DNA from: Methylopila sp. M107
GTDB lineage: Bacteria > Pseudomonadota > Alphaproteobacteria > Rhizobiales > Methylopilaceae
Assembly (NCBI RefSeq): GCF_000384475.1
Contig: NZ_ARWB01000001.1
Location: 4,018,122 to 4,082,121 of the forward strand
Length of the DNA stretch: 64,000 nt
Direction: 5' to 3'
Shown: piece by piece, positions 54,805 through 64,000 of the stretch
Layout of the letters: each line of letters starts with the position of its first letter
Position numbering within the stretch: the stretch's first letter is position 1
Notes under the pieces: generated by a model
The model's input: the letters and a program-made list of their open reading frames with translations, nothing else
Databases searched by the model: none
What the model was told of the DNA's origin: nothing
Program-made: the position numbers and the translations under genes

Positions 54805-55110
54805 ATGGTGTCTGACGAAAAGATCGGCGAGCTGGCTCTGGGCGTGACGAAGGCGCATTTCGGCGCCGACAAGGTGCTCGGGGTCAGCGTCGAGGCCGGG
54901 CTCGACCCATGGGATGATGAGATTCTTCGGCTCACGATCAGATTGACCGACGGCGCATTGGAGAATGCGCCTGCCGACGCCGTGCTCGATACGCTTGTCG
55001 GCATCCGTCGACGCCTGGAGGAAGCGGGCGAAAACCGACGGCCCACGCTCCATTACGATGCGCCGGAATACGACGCGGTCGAGGACGCTGAGCCCGTTGG
55101 CGGTCCTTAA
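54805..55110 (+). CDS. small acidic protein, partner of the HEPN-like gene
   Basis: A 101-residue soluble protein (a GTG at 54790 would add five residues). It is acidic: DEKIGELALGVTKAHFGADKVLGVSVEAGLDPWDDEILRLTIRLTD, a helical region (ADAVLDTLVGIRRRLEEAGE) and a tail ending YDAVEDAEPVGGP. The centre resembles an alpha/beta domain with strand VLGVSVEAG and ILRLTIRL. I recognise no family. Its 3' end overlaps the start of the HEPN-like gene by 14 bp, so they are translated together, in the pattern of a toxin-antitoxin or nuclease-regulator pair. Confidence 0.7.
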   Translation: MVSDEKIGELALGVTKAHFGADKVLGVSVEAGLDPWDDEILRLTIRLTDGALENAPADAVLDTLVGIRRRLEEAGENRRPTLHYDAPEYDAVEDAEPVGGP

Positions 55111-55606
55111 TCCGCAACACCTGCTGCAACAGGCTGAGAAACTCGTCGTTCCGCCGCAGAATGGTCCGCCGCTTCAGGTCGACATCCGGCGCGCGATCTC
55201 AGCCGCCTATTATGCGGTCTTCCATGCGGTGCTCACGGCTGCGGCCGACCGATATGTCGGCAGCACGCGCCGGGGCGATCCCGAATACGGCCTGCTCTAC
55301 CGGTCCGTCGACCACCGGCGGCTCAAGGAGCTCTGCGCCGAGCTCTCGAAAACGTCCGCGCCTCGGCGCTATCAGCCCTATCTGCCAGCGAAGGGCATGG
55401 ATGGGTTTTCGAGCTTCGCCGTGGCCGTGACCGAACTTCAGGAAAAACGTCACGTCGCCGACTACGACCCGATGGTTCGGTTGAAGACATCCGACGCCAA
55501 AGTTGCGGTCAGCACAGCCCGTTCCGCGCTCCACCTTCTGCAGACTATGGACGCCGGCGAGCGCAACGTTTTTCTAAGCCTGCTTGTCTTTCCGGCGCGA
55601 CCGTGA
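55097..55606 (+). CDS. HEPN-like helical protein
   Basis: A 169-residue all-helical protein starting at TTG 55097 inside the end of the upstream gene. The helix VDIRRAISAAYYAVFHAVLTAAADRYVG has the RRAxSAAYYAxFHA pattern common to HEPN-superfamily proteins. A second long helical part includes FAVAVTELQEKRHVADYDP and AKVAVSTARSALHLLQTMD. The catalytic RNxxxH ribonuclease motif is not evident (only RSVDH near LLYRSVDHRR), so RNase activity cannot be claimed. It forms a cassette with the overlapping small acidic protein, between hemA and dapB. Confidence 0.75.
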   Translation: MAVLNPQHLLQQAEKLVVPPQNGPPLQVDIRRAISAAYYAVFHAVLTAAADRYVGSTRRGDPEYGLLYRSVDHRRLKELCAELSKTSAPRRYQPYLPAKGMDGFSSFAVAVTELQEKRHVADYDPMVRLKTSDAKVAVSTARSALHLLQTMDAGERNVFLSLLVFPARP

Positions 55607-55648
55607 GAGCCACGCAGAAACCCCGATAAGCGAACAACGGTGCCAACC

Positions 55649-56461
55649 ATGTCCCCCATGCGCCTGATCGTCGCCGGAGCGGGCGGCCGGATGGGCCGCG
55701 CGCTGGTCCGCGCCATCGCGGAGGCCGAGGGCGCCGAGCTCGCCGGCGCGTTCGAGCGCGAGGGCTCCGACGCGCTCGGCAAGGACGCCGGCGACCTCGC
55801 AGGCCTCGGTCCGCTCGGCGTCAAGGTCACGGACGATCCGCTGTCGCTCGTCGTCCACGCCGAAGGCGCGCTCGACTTCACGGTCCCGGCCGCGACCGTC
55901 GCGCTCTCGGAGCTCTGCGCCCAGGCGCGCATCGTCCACGTGGTCGGCACCACGGGGCTCGCCGACGCCGACCTCGACCGGCTCGACGCGGCGGCGCGCC
56001 ACGCGACCGTGATCCGCTCCGGCAATATGAGCCTCGGGGTCAACCTGCTGGCCGGTCTCGCGCGGCAGGCCGCGCGGGCGCTTGGGCCCGACTGGGACGT
56101 CGAGATCGTCGAGATGCATCACCGGGCGAAGGTCGACGCGCCCTCCGGCACGGCGCTGCTGCTTGGCGAGGCGGTGGCGGAAGGGCGGGAGATCGCGCTC
56201 GCGGACCATTCGGTGCGCTCGCGCGACGGCCATGTCGGGGCGAGGCGAGAGGGGGCCATCGGCTTCGCGACGCTGCGCGGCGGCACGGTGGTGGGCGACC
56301 ACACCGTCATCCTCGCCGGCCCCGGCGAGCGGGTCGAGCTCGGCCACCGCGCGGAGGACCGCATGATCTTCGCGCGCGGCGCCGTGAAGGCCGCGCTCTG
56401 GGGCCGTGGCCGCAAGCCCGGCCTCTACGGCATGGCCGACGTGCTCGGGCTCAACGACTGA
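55649..56461 (+). CDS. dapB: 4-hydroxy-tetrahydrodipicolinate reductase
   Basis: A 270-residue NAD(P)H-dependent enzyme of lysine/diaminopimelate synthesis. Rossmann motif [17 protein letters not shown], catalytic region [24 protein letters not shown] (His-His and Lys) and C-terminal [22 protein letters not shown] helix are present. ATG 55649 is preferred over the in-frame GTG at 55640. With dapF at 12472 it supplies the cell-wall precursor. gpmA follows 73 bp later. Confidence 0.96.
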   Translation: MSPMRLIVAGAGGRMGRALVRAIAEAEGAELAGAFEREGSDALGKDAGDLAGLGPLGVKVTDDPLSLVVHAEGALDFTVPAATVALSELCAQARIVHVVGTTGLADADLDRLDAAARHATVIRSGNMSLGVNLLAGLARQAARALGPDWDVEIVEMHHRAKVDAPSGTALLLGEAVAEGREIALADHSVRSRDGHVGARREGAIGFATLRGGTVVGDHTVILAGPGERVELGHRAEDRMIFARGAVKAALWGRGRKPGLYGMADVLGLND

Positions 56462-56534
56462 GGCATCTCGCGCGTCGCTTTCCGCGCGCGTCTGGGCTAA
56501 GGAACCCGCGCCCGCGCCACTAGCCCTTCGGAGC

Positions 56535-57173
56535 ATGACCGTAATGCAGCGTCGCCTCGTCCTCGTGCGCCACGGCCAGAGCGAGTGGAACCTCAAGAAC
56601 CTCTTCACGGGGTGGAAGGATCCGGACCTCACCGAGAAGGGCGTCGAGGAGGCGAAGGAGGCCGGCCGCAGGCTCAAGGCCGAGGGGATCAAGTTCGACG
56701 TCGCCTTCACCTCGAAGCTCAAGCGCGCCCAGCGCACCGGCCAGCTGATGCTCGCCGAGCTCGGCCAGCGCTCGCTCCCCGTGATCGAGGACGAGGCGCT
56801 GAACGAGCGCGACTATGGCGAACTCACCGGCCTCAACAAGGACGACGCGCGCAAGACCTGGGGCGAGCAGAAGGTGCTGATGTGGCGCCGCTCCTACGAG
56901 GTCCCGCCGCCGGGCGGCGAAAGCCTGCGCGACACGGTGGCGCGCTCGCTGCCCTATTTCGTGCGCGAGGTGCTGCCGCAGGTGCTGCAGGGCAAGACGA
57001 CGCTCGTCACCGCCCACGGCAATTCGCTGCGCGCGCTGATCATGACGCTCGAGCGCCTGACGCCGGACGAACTGTTGAAGCGCGAACTCTTCACCGGCGC
57101 GCCGATCATCTACGAGGTCAACGCCGACTCGACGATCGCGGGCTGGAAGGATCTTTCGGGCCCGGCCGCCTGA
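56535..57173 (+). CDS. gpmA: 2,3-bisphosphoglycerate-dependent phosphoglycerate mutase
   Basis: A 212-residue dPGM interconverting 3- and 2-phosphoglycerate. The phosphohistidine motif [20 protein letters not shown] lies at the N-terminus; [34 protein letters not shown] and [13 protein letters not shown] (second His) follow. The protein is shorter than E. coli GpmA (about 250) because it lacks part of the C-terminal region, as in other alphaproteobacteria. ATG 56544 is an alternative start, better spaced from GGAG. Confidence 0.93.
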   Translation: MTVMQRRLVLVRHGQSEWNLKNLFTGWKDPDLTEKGVEEAKEAGRRLKAEGIKFDVAFTSKLKRAQRTGQLMLAELGQRSLPVIEDEALNERDYGELTGLNKDDARKTWGEQKVLMWRRSYEVPPPGGESLRDTVARSLPYFVREVLPQVLQGKTTLVTAHGNSLRALIMTLERLTPDELLKRELFTGAPIIYEVNADSTIAGWKDLSGPAA

Positions 57174-57195
57174 AGCCTCAGCCTATCCGACAGCT

Positions 57196-57290
57196 CCGTC
57201 ATGCCCGCCTTCGCGGGTATTCACGACTTGGGCGTCAAGTCCCACGATCTCAGGAAGTCATGAATGCCCGGCCGCCGCCGGGCATGACGG
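57196..57290. repeat. type A dispersed inverted repeat
   Basis: CCGTCATG...CATGACGG element with GTATTCACGACTTGGGCG and AAGTCATGAATGCCCGG inside. The paired changes (CACGA/TCATG) keep the stem, which suggests selection or gene conversion of structure. Confidence 0.88.
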
Positions 57291-57379
57291 CGAAGTGGGC
57301 GCCCCGGCGATCGGGCCGCCACTTCCGAACCGTTAAAATGTGATTGGCGCTCCGCCCGAGAGCGCGCATCATCAGCCCA

Positions 57380-58537
57380 ATGGCTGATGGGACGGTCGAG
57401 CGATGCGGGATCGCGCGGCGGCGATCGCGGATCGTCGTCTCGATTGTGCTCGTCGCGGCGCTGTCTCTCGGGCTCGCAGCGCGCTCCCCGCATACCGCCC
57501 GCGCCGACGAGGCGCCCGCCGCGCCGGCCTCGCAGGCCGGCAGCTGGCGGGTCGAAGACCCCCGCCGCGCCGAGACCGCCACGCCGCCGCCCGTCATGCG
57601 GGCGGCCGACTGCGTCGGGACCGATCTCGTCAAGTCGCTGCAGGCGCGCGACGCCGCGAACTTCGCCAAGTTCGAGACCTCCGCGCGCGGCGTCGCGAAC
57701 GGGCAGGGCCTGCTCTGGCGGATCGAACGGTACGGCTCGAAGCCGTCCTATCTGTTCGGCACCATGCATTCGAGCGAGGCGATCGCGAAGTCCTTCGACG
57801 ACCTCGTGTTCCGGGCGCTCAGGCGGTCGAGCGTGGTCGCGACCGAGCTTCCGGGCGCGAGCACCCGCAAGGTCGCGGCGGAGCTTCGGCGCCTGGTCGC
57901 CACCCGATCCTACCGGCCCTATGGCGATTCGCTGGACGCGCTGCCGGCGGGCCTGAAGGACCAGGTCGAGGCGAAGCTCGCGGAGGTGGGAATCCCGCCC
58001 CAGGTCGCCGAGCAGCTGCAGCCCTGGTTCCTGGCGCTGGCGCTGTCGCGTTCCCGCTGCGTCTCCTCGGGCGCGGGCGGCGGCGCGGACATGGAGACCG
58101 CCGACGCGCGCATCGAGCGTCTCGCGGTCGAGCAGGGCGCAACGCTCGTCGCGCTCGAAAGCGCCGCCGAGCAGGTCGACGCGCTCGCCTCCATTCCGGA
58201 CGGCGTGGCGCTCAAGATGATGCGCCAGAGCACCGAGGCCGGCATGCGGCCCGAGGACGTCGAGAGCACGATCACCGGCCTCTATTCGACGCGGCGCATC
58301 GGCTATCTGCTCGCGATGCGCGGGCCGATCTGGGCCGGCGTGTTCGACGTCGACGGCTATGCCGAGTTCATCTCGTCCTTCATCACGCGCCGCAACGTCA
58401 CGATGCTGCGGCGGGCCGTCCCGATCCTCGACCAGGGCGGAGCGTTCATCGCGGTCGGCGCGCTGCACCTGCCGGGCGAGGCCGGGATGGTCGAGCTGCT
58501 GCGCCGCGAGGGCTATTCCGTGACGCGGATCTGGTGA
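57380..58537 (+). CDS. TraB/GumN family envelope protein
   Basis: A 385-residue protein with an N-terminal signal or membrane anchor (RSRIVVSIVLVAALSLGLAA). The TraB/GumN domain begins LLWRIERYGSKPSYLFGTMHSSEA (GTxH motif), and later has TELPGAS, QPWFLALALSRS and the second motif FIAVGALHLPGEAGMVELLRREGYSV. These conserved His and Glu residues are shared with metalloprotease-like TIKI/erythromycin-esterase-like enzymes; a hydrolase role is family inference. Cys residues (ADCVGTD, SRCVSS) may form a disulfide. Confidence 0.85.
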   Translation: MADGTVERCGIARRRSRIVVSIVLVAALSLGLAARSPHTARADEAPAAPASQAGSWRVEDPRRAETATPPPVMRAADCVGTDLVKSLQARDAANFAKFETSARGVANGQGLLWRIERYGSKPSYLFGTMHSSEAIAKSFDDLVFRALRRSSVVATELPGASTRKVAAELRRLVATRSYRPYGDSLDALPAGLKDQVEAKLAEVGIPPQVAEQLQPWFLALALSRSRCVSSGAGGGADMETADARIERLAVEQGATLVALESAAEQVDALASIPDGVALKMMRQSTEAGMRPEDVESTITGLYSTRRIGYLLAMRGPIWAGVFDVDGYAEFISSFITRRNVTMLRRAVPILDQGGAFIAVGALHLPGEAGMVELLRREGYSVTRIW

Positions 58538-58587
58538 TCAGCTGTCGCCCGGCAGAAAGGCCGGATTGGCGGGCCTCGGACCAAACG

Positions 58588-58621
58588 CCGTCATGCCCGC
58601 GCTGCCGCGCGGGCATGACGG
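58588..58621. repeat. short type A palindrome
   Basis: CCGTCATGCCCGCG, short loop, CGCGGGCATGACGG: a 14 bp arm perfect hairpin, between the TraB/GumN and LpoA-like genes (convergent), a likely bidirectional stop. Confidence 0.82.
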
Positions 58622-58671
58622 TCGCGATTGATACCTTGCCGCCGCGCTCGAACCGATCCCGGATCGCGCCC

Positions 58672-59943
58672 TCACTCCGCCTTCGGCGGCGCCGCCTGCG
58701 CGGTCTGGTCGTCGAAGTTCTTCGGCGGCGGGCTGATCATCGTCGCGCCGCCGGCCTGCACCTTGTAGACAGCGAGCGCGCGCTGGTTGGCGCCGTCCCT
58801 CCCGAAGCGGAACGAGCCGTCGACGCCCGAGAAGCCGGACGGGTCGGTGAAGACGTCGGGCCCGAGCGCATCCGGCCCCCGGCTCTTCACGAGCGACGCC
58901 ACCAGCGCGGTCGCGTCATAGGCGAGCGAGGCGGTGCGCACCGGATCGACGCCGTATTTGTCGCGATAGCGCTGCGCGAAGGCGCGGTAGCCGCTGTCGT
59001 CGGGGGCCGCATACCAGGCGCCCGACATGCTCGCGTCGCGCGCGATCGCCGGCCCGTCCCAGAGGCCGGTGCCGAGCAGCTGCAGCTTCTTGAGGTTGAC
59101 GCCGTTGGTCGCGAGCAGCCCGACGAGGGTCTGCACGTTCTCGGCAGTGTCCGGGATCAGCAGCGCGTCGGCCTGGGGCAGGGCGGCCGCGAGGCGCGAG
59201 GCGGCCTCCGCCATCTTGGTCTTGTCGAGCGAGTAGCGCTCCAGCCCGACGACCCGGCCGCCCGCCTTCGCGACCGCCTGCTGGAACGCCGCCTCGACGA
59301 CCGAGCCGTAGCCGGTCTCCGGCAGCAGCGCCGCGAATGAGCGCTTACCCTGCGAGACCGCGTAGGAGACGATCCGCTCGGCGTCCGATTCCGGCATGAA
59401 GCTCAGCAGGTACACGCCGCTCGACGCGACGCTCTGGTCGGTCGAGAAGGCGACCATCGGCACGTTGCGCTGCTTGGAGACCTGCGCGGCCGACGCCACC
59501 GAATGCGCGAACAGCGGGCCGAGGATGAGTTTCGCGCCCTCGTCGGCCGCGGACTGGGCGGCGGCCTTCGCGCCTTGCGCGCTGCCGCCGTCGTCCTTGA
59601 CGATCAGCTGGATGTCGGAGGTGTTGAACTCCGCCAGCGCGAGTTCCGCGGCGTTCTTCATGGAGGCCGCGGCGGCGCGGGCGTTGCCGGAGGAGTTTTC
59701 GGGGAGAATCAGCGCAACCTTGACCGTGCCCTGTCCGATCGTCGCGCTCTGGCCGGGCGCGGGCGCCGCGGACAGGCCGTCCGGCGCGCCCAGGGGCTGG
59801 CTCTCGACCCTTGGGGTCGGGGCGGCCTGGGGCGCGGGATCGAGCGCCGCGCGATCGTTGTCGTCGGCGGCGCACGCCGCCAGCAGCGCGCAGGCCGAGG
59901 CCGCGAGAACGCTTCGCCTGATGGTCCGAAGATCGAAGAACAT
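58672..59943 (-). CDS. penicillin-binding protein activator-like lipoprotein (LpoA-type)
   Basis: A 423-residue lipoprotein; lipobox LLAAC at about residue 24 after MFFDLRTIRRSVLAASACAL. After a Pro/Ala linker comes a type-1 periplasmic binding fold (KVALILPENSSGNARAAAASMKNAAELALAEF..., LILGPLFAHSVASAAQVSKQRNVPMVAFS..., SLAYDATALVASL) as in YraM/LpoA. In enterics LpoA activates PBP1A. It is divergent from rsmI and yraN, the same gene neighbourhood as E. coli yraLMN, which supports the assignment. ATG 59943 gives a normal signal peptide. Confidence 0.88.
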   Translation of the reverse strand: MFFDLRTIRRSVLAASACALLAACAADDNDRAALDPAPQAAPTPRVESQPLGAPDGLSAAPAPGQSATIGQGTVKVALILPENSSGNARAAAASMKNAAELALAEFNTSDIQLIVKDDGGSAQGAKAAAQSAADEGAKLILGPLFAHSVASAAQVSKQRNVPMVAFSTDQSVASSGVYLLSFMPESDAERIVSYAVSQGKRSFAALLPETGYGSVVEAAFQQAVAKAGGRVVGLERYSLDKTKMAEAASRLAAALPQADALLIPDTAENVQTLVGLLATNGVNLKKLQLLGTGLWDGPAIARDASMSGAWYAAPDDSGYRAFAQRYRDKYGVDPVRTASLAYDATALVASLVKSRGPDALGPDVFTDPSGFSGVDGSFRFGRDGANQRALAVYKVQAGGATMISPPPKNFDDQTAQAAPPKAE

Positions 59944-60092
59944 CGCCTTCACCGCTTCCGTCCGGCTGGCCCCCTCGGCCGCCGGCGCCGTCATCGCCCC
60001 GATGATGCATCCGCAGCTTCAGGCAAGCGATCTGTTTGCGCCAGCCTCGCCGCCCGGTAAGCTCGTCTTCTGAGTACTCGACGAGCGTCTAC

Positions 60093-61034
60093 ATGCCAAG
60101 GCCCGCGCGGCTATCGCCCTCCCCAGATACCCCCAATGACGCCTCGCCGACGTCCGCGCGCGCCTACGTGCTCGCCGGCCAGCGGCTGACCGCGGGCCCG
60201 CTCGCGCCGGGGCTTCACGTCGTCGCGACCCCGATCGGGACGCTCGCCGACATCACCATCCGGGCGCTCGAGACGCTTGCGGGCGCGGACCTCGTCTTCT
60301 GCGAGGACACCCGCGTCACCCGCAAGCTCACGAGCCATTACGGGATTTCGACGCCGCTCGCGGCCTATCACGAGCACAACGCCGCCGAGATGCGGCCGAT
60401 GGCGCTGGCGCGGCTCGCGGCCGGCGGGCGGATCGCGCTGGTCTCGGACGCGGGCACGCCGCTGGTCTCCGATCCCGGCTTCAAGCTTGTGCGCGACGCG
60501 ATCGCCGCAGGCGCGGCGGTGACGGCGGCGCCCGGCGCGTCCGCGGTGCTGACCGCGCTCGTGCTCTCGGGCCTCCCGACCGACCGCTTCTTCTTCGAGG
60601 GGTTCTTGCCGTCCAAGCAGCAGGCGAGGGCGGGGCGGATCGCGGAGATCGCGCGGCTGCCCGCGACCCTCGTGCTGTTCGAGACCGGGCCGCGGGTCGC
60701 GGCCGCCCTTGCCGATCTTGCGGCCGGGCTCGGCGGCCGGCCGGCCGCGCTCGCGCGCGAGCTGACCAAGCGCTTCGAGGAGGTCCGCCGGGGGACGTTG
60801 CCGGAGCTTGCGGCGGCGCTCGGCTCCGAGCCCGCGCCGAAGGGCGAGATCGTGTTGGTGATCGGCCCTCCGCCCGAAGAGGCCGCGCCGCTGGAGACCG
60901 ACCTCGACGCGGCGCTCGCCGCCGCGCTCGCCCGCGGTTCGGTCAAGGACGCGGTGGCTGAAGTGTCGGCCTCGACGGGCGCGCCGCGCCGCGAGGTCTA
61001 TGCGCGGGCGCTCGCGCTGACCAAAGGCGGCTGA
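60093..61034 (+). CDS. rsmI: 16S rRNA (cytidine1402-2'-O)-methyltransferase
   Basis: A 313-residue SAM-dependent tetrapyrrole-methylase-fold enzyme. Seen: LHVVATPIGTLADITIRALETLAGADLVFCEDTRVTRKL, AAYHEHN, VSDAGTPLVSDPGFKLVRDAI, PGASAVLTALVLSGLPTDRFFFEGFLP and ALARELTKRFEEVRRG. The last ~60 residues are the RsmI C-terminal domain. It overlaps yraN by 1 bp. Confidence 0.95.
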   Translation: MPRPARLSPSPDTPNDASPTSARAYVLAGQRLTAGPLAPGLHVVATPIGTLADITIRALETLAGADLVFCEDTRVTRKLTSHYGISTPLAAYHEHNAAEMRPMALARLAAGGRIALVSDAGTPLVSDPGFKLVRDAIAAGAAVTAAPGASAVLTALVLSGLPTDRFFFEGFLPSKQQARAGRIAEIARLPATLVLFETGPRVAAALADLAAGLGGRPAALARELTKRFEEVRRGTLPELAAALGSEPAPKGEIVLVIGPPPEEAAPLETDLDAALAAALARGSVKDAVAEVSASTGAPRREVYARALALTKGG

Positions 61035-61396
61035 TGGCCGCGCGCGAGCGGGTGCGGGCGTTCCGGCGCGGGATCGACGCCGAGACGCTCGCGGCCTGGT
61101 CGCTTCGGCTAAAAGGCTGGCGCGTTCTGGCGCGGCGCTATTCCGACGGGCCGGGCGAGGTCGATCTCGTGATCGTGCGCGGCCGCACGCTCGCCTTCGT
61201 CGAGGTCAAGGCGCGCGTCGATTTCGCCTCGGCCGTCGAGGCCGTCACGCCGCGCCAGCAGCAGCGCATCCGCCGCGGGGCCGAAGCCTTCCTTGCGCGC
61301 CGCCCGGCTTATGCGGGATATGTCGTGCGCTTCGACGTCGTGCTGGTCGCGCCGCGCCGTTGGCCGAAACACCTGCCGAACGCCTTCGGATTCTAG
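61034..61396 (+). CDS. yraN: YraN family (UPF0102) endonuclease-like protein
   Basis: A 120-residue small protein of the PD-(D/E)xK-like UPF0102 family: [51 protein letters not shown]. The catalytic-like E/D...ExK is in LAFVEVKAR. Role unclear, perhaps in recombination. The ATG overlaps the rsmI stop, so one operon. Confidence 0.92.
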   Translation: MAARERVRAFRRGIDAETLAAWSLRLKGWRVLARRYSDGPGEVDLVIVRGRTLAFVEVKARVDFASAVEAVTPRQQQRIRRGAEAFLARRPAYAGYVVRFDVVLVAPRRWPKHLPNAFGF

Positions 61397-61438
61397 AGTT
61401 TGATCAGTCCGGACAGACCCGCAACCGTCCTTACTGTT

Positions 61439-61577
61439 CCCCTCCCCCTTGCGGGGAGGGGTTAGGGGTGGGGGTGGTTCCGGAGACGGCTGCGGCGCTG
61501 AAGCCGCTCTACGCTCAAGGTGACGCTCTATTCTGGGCCACCCCCACCCCTAACCCCTCCCCGCAAGGGGGAGGGGG
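61439..61577. repeat. type C-like long inverted repeat before gshB
   Basis: About 40 bp arms: CCCCTCCCCCTTGCGGGGAG then GGGTTAGGGGTGGGGGTGG on the left, and the near-exact complement (CCACCCCCACCCCTAACCCC... CAAGGGGGAGGGGG) on the right. About 55 bp separate the arms. A very stable stem is expected. It lies in the 226 bp gap between yraN and gshB. Confidence 0.9.
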
Positions 61578-61622
61578 ACGGGAACGACCTGCGCAATCCC
61601 CCAGCTTCGGGACATCAACCGC

Positions 61623-62572
<950 letters not shown>

Positions 62573-62576
<4 letters not shown>

Positions 62577-63511
62577 GCGCCGTCTCGAAGCACGCAGTCC
62601 GGTTCGGCGCCGCCCTGTCTGGCGCGCTGCTCGGGCTCGCCGCCTTGCCGACCTCCGCGCAGGACATCACCCCGCCCGGCTTCACGCTGCAGTCGCTAAA
62701 GTCCGTCGGCGCGGGAACGCCCGCCAAGGAACTGTTCGGCCGCGCCGCAACCCCGAGCCAGGGCCGCGAGGAGTCGATCGGCTTCTACACAAACGGCTGC
62801 ATGGCGGGAGGCAAGGCGCTGCCGATCTCCGGCCCGACCTGGCAGGTCATGCGCCCGTCCCGCAACCGCTATTACGGGCGCACCAAGACGGTCCAGTTCA
62901 TCCAGCGGATATCGAAGCGGGTCGCGGCCAACACCTCGTGGCCGGGCCTGCTGATCGGAGACATGTCGCAGCCGCGCGGCGGGCCGATGCTGAAGGGGCA
63001 TTCGTCCCACCAGATCGGGCTCGACGTCGACATCTGGCTGCGGCCGATGCCGACCGCCGACCTCAACATGCAGGCGCGTGAGCAGATCATGTCCACCAAT
63101 CTGGTGGCCGCCAACCGCACGGACCTCAACGAGTACTACAACAAGAACACGCTGCAGGTGCTGAAGATCTTCGCCTCGGACCCCGAGGTCGAGCGCGTGC
63201 TGGTGAACCCCGCGATCAAGCGGCGGATCTGCCAGGACGCCGGCTCCGACCGGGCGTGGCTGCAGAAGGTGCGGCCGGTCTGGGGCCACGACTACCACAC
63301 CCATATCCGGCTCGGCTGCACGGGCGGCGACGCCTCGTGCCGGTCCCAGGCCGACGTCGTCCCCGGCGACGGCTGCGGCAAGGCGCTCGACTGGTGGTTC
63401 ACGCCCGGCCGCCTGTTCCCGCGCCCGCCCGCAAAGCCGCCGAAGCCGGCCCCGCCGCTGACGCTCGCCGGCATGCCGAAGGCCTGCACGGCGGTGCTGA
63501 ACGGGCCGTAG
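62573..63511 (+). CDS. mepA: penicillin-insensitive murein endopeptidase
   Basis: A 312-residue periplasmic LAS-type metallopeptidase that cuts D-Ala-meso-DAP crosslinks. Signal peptide ends PTSAQD (residue 30). The zinc motif [14 protein letters not shown] (His143, Asp150-153 region) and the distal [11 protein letters not shown] match MepA. ATG 62573 overlaps the gshB stop. The C-terminal tail is Pro/Lys-rich. Confidence 0.94.
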
Positions 63512-63555
63512 AGCGGGACGCGGTCAAGCCGGGTCATCACTTGATCGGCCCATCG

Positions 63556-63651
63556 CCGTCATTCCGGGCTTGTCCCGGAATCCATTTCCGCAACGGTTTC
63601 AGCAACTTCCATAGGTTGCGGAAATGGGTCCCGGCACTACGGCCGGGACGA
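63556..63651. repeat. type B-related dispersed inverted repeat
   Basis: CCGTCATTCCGGGCTTGTCCCGGAATCC at the left (local hairpin) and GGTCCCGGCACTACGGCCGGGACG at the right. The middle CATTTCCGCAAC pairs with GTTGCGGAAATG. It lies between mepA and the IS630 remnant. Confidence 0.8.
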
Positions 63652-63673
63652 CGCGCGGTGTTTCCGTGACCTA

Positions 63674-64000
63674 GAGCGTGATCATCTCATATTGACGCGT
63701 ATCCAGCGTTGACGATGTAGTTTCGGCATTCTTCGGCGGAGAAGTCGTTGAGGAGTGTCGGGATGCGCCGCCAGGTGGTTTCGACCGTTCGTTCCTGAGC
63801 TCTGCGCAGCATGTGCTTGAGCTTGGCGAAGACCTGCTCGATCGGGTTGAGGTCGGGGCTGTAGGGCGGCAGGAAGGCGAGCCGGGCTCCAGCGTTTCGG
63901 ATGGCCTCTCGGACGGCCTTTCCTTTGTGACTGCCGAGGTTGTCGAGCACGACGACGTCGCCGGGCTTCAGCGTCGGGATCAGAACCTCGGTCACGTAGG
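63674..64000 (-). mobile_element. IS630-family insertion sequence, right-truncated by the window edge
   Basis: The transposase 3' part plus about 13 bp of terminal sequence (GAGCGTGATCATCTC begins just after TA at 63672-63673, the dinucleotide that IS630/Tc1 elements duplicate). The other end and terminal inverted repeat are outside the window, so the exact boundary is a guess. Confidence 0.6.
63687..64000 (-). CDS. IS630 family transposase, partial
   Basis: The C-terminal 104 or so residues of a DDE transposase; the reading frame continues past the window end. Seen: [25 protein letters not shown] with the second catalytic Asp, and [27 protein letters not shown] with the third acidic residue (Glu). 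The end [10 protein letters not shown] is the usual IS630 C-terminus. The N-terminal part and first Asp are not visible. Confidence 0.92.
   Translation of the reverse strand, partial: YVTEVLIPTLKPGDVVVLDNLGSHKGKAVREAIRNAGARLAFLPPYSPDLNPIEQVFAKLKHMLRRAQERTVETTWRRIPTLLNDFSAEECRNYIVNAGYASI

Overview
The window is GC-rich chromosomal DNA from an alphaproteobacterium, almost certainly Hyphomicrobiales. Supporting signs are ALAS-type hemA, a RegB/ActS-like kinase with its quinone motif, DapF/MtaB/FtsY clustering, PduO-type adenosyltransferase, a PHB depolymerase and etfBA. A secreted four-EF-hand protein at 28128-28538 is a lanmodulin and carries the features I recall for the Hansschlegelia quercus protein (Asn at loop position 1, acidic residue at position 9, Asp/Arg pair seven residues apart). 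With a periplasmic quinoprotein dehydrogenase nearby, this points to a methylotroph of the Hansschlegelia/Methylopila type. The genus call is an inference.

Layout. 1-6.8 kb: etfBA, a nucleotidyltransferase-fold protein, membrane proteins, rhomboid protease, corrinoid adenosyltransferase, a decayed parDE module and a low-GC DUF2971 gene. 6.8-12 kb: HIG1 and TspO membrane proteins, the ffh-rpsP-rimM operon and an APC permease. 12.4-19.2 kb: dapF, mtaB and ftsY, interrupted by a second broken toxin-antitoxin pair, an MFS transporter and two envelope genes. 19.2-28.6 kb: quinoprotein dehydrogenase divergent from a TonB receptor, a TorF-like porin, a PsiF-repeat protein, YidB, a phosphoesterase and lanmodulin. 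28.8-32.5 kb: PHB depolymerase, RegB-like kinase and rpsT. 33-42.4 kb: the replication cluster rhodanese-dnaA, dnaN-recF-DUF817 and gyrB, with mscS between dnaA and dnaN. 42.6-48.1 kb: PNPOx-like protein, GST/LysR pair, I78 inhibitor and a SoxR-controlled flavin reductase/NAT pair. 48.3-55.6 kb: mtnA with a fused aldolase/short-chain dehydrogenase, an EEP-family nuclease, hemA and a HEPN-like two-gene cassette. 55.6-64 kb: dapB, gpmA, a TraB/GumN protein, the LpoA-like/rsmI/yraN group, gshB, mepA and a truncated IS630 transposase at the right edge.

Most intergenic gaps contain dispersed inverted repeats of three visible types. Type A is bounded by CCGTCATG...CATGACGG. Type B is built on a TGTCCCGG or GTCATTCCGG palindrome. 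Type C is a ~140-160 bp element with CCCTCTCCCC-like arms. Several lie inside operons.

The most interesting points are the lanmodulin neighbourhood, the MtnA plus fused aldolase/dehydrogenase pair (a possible DHAP-shunt salvage route), the HEPN-like cassette, the canonical SoxR box over a reductase and an unusual NAT fusion, and two antitoxins that have each kept a ruined toxin gene.
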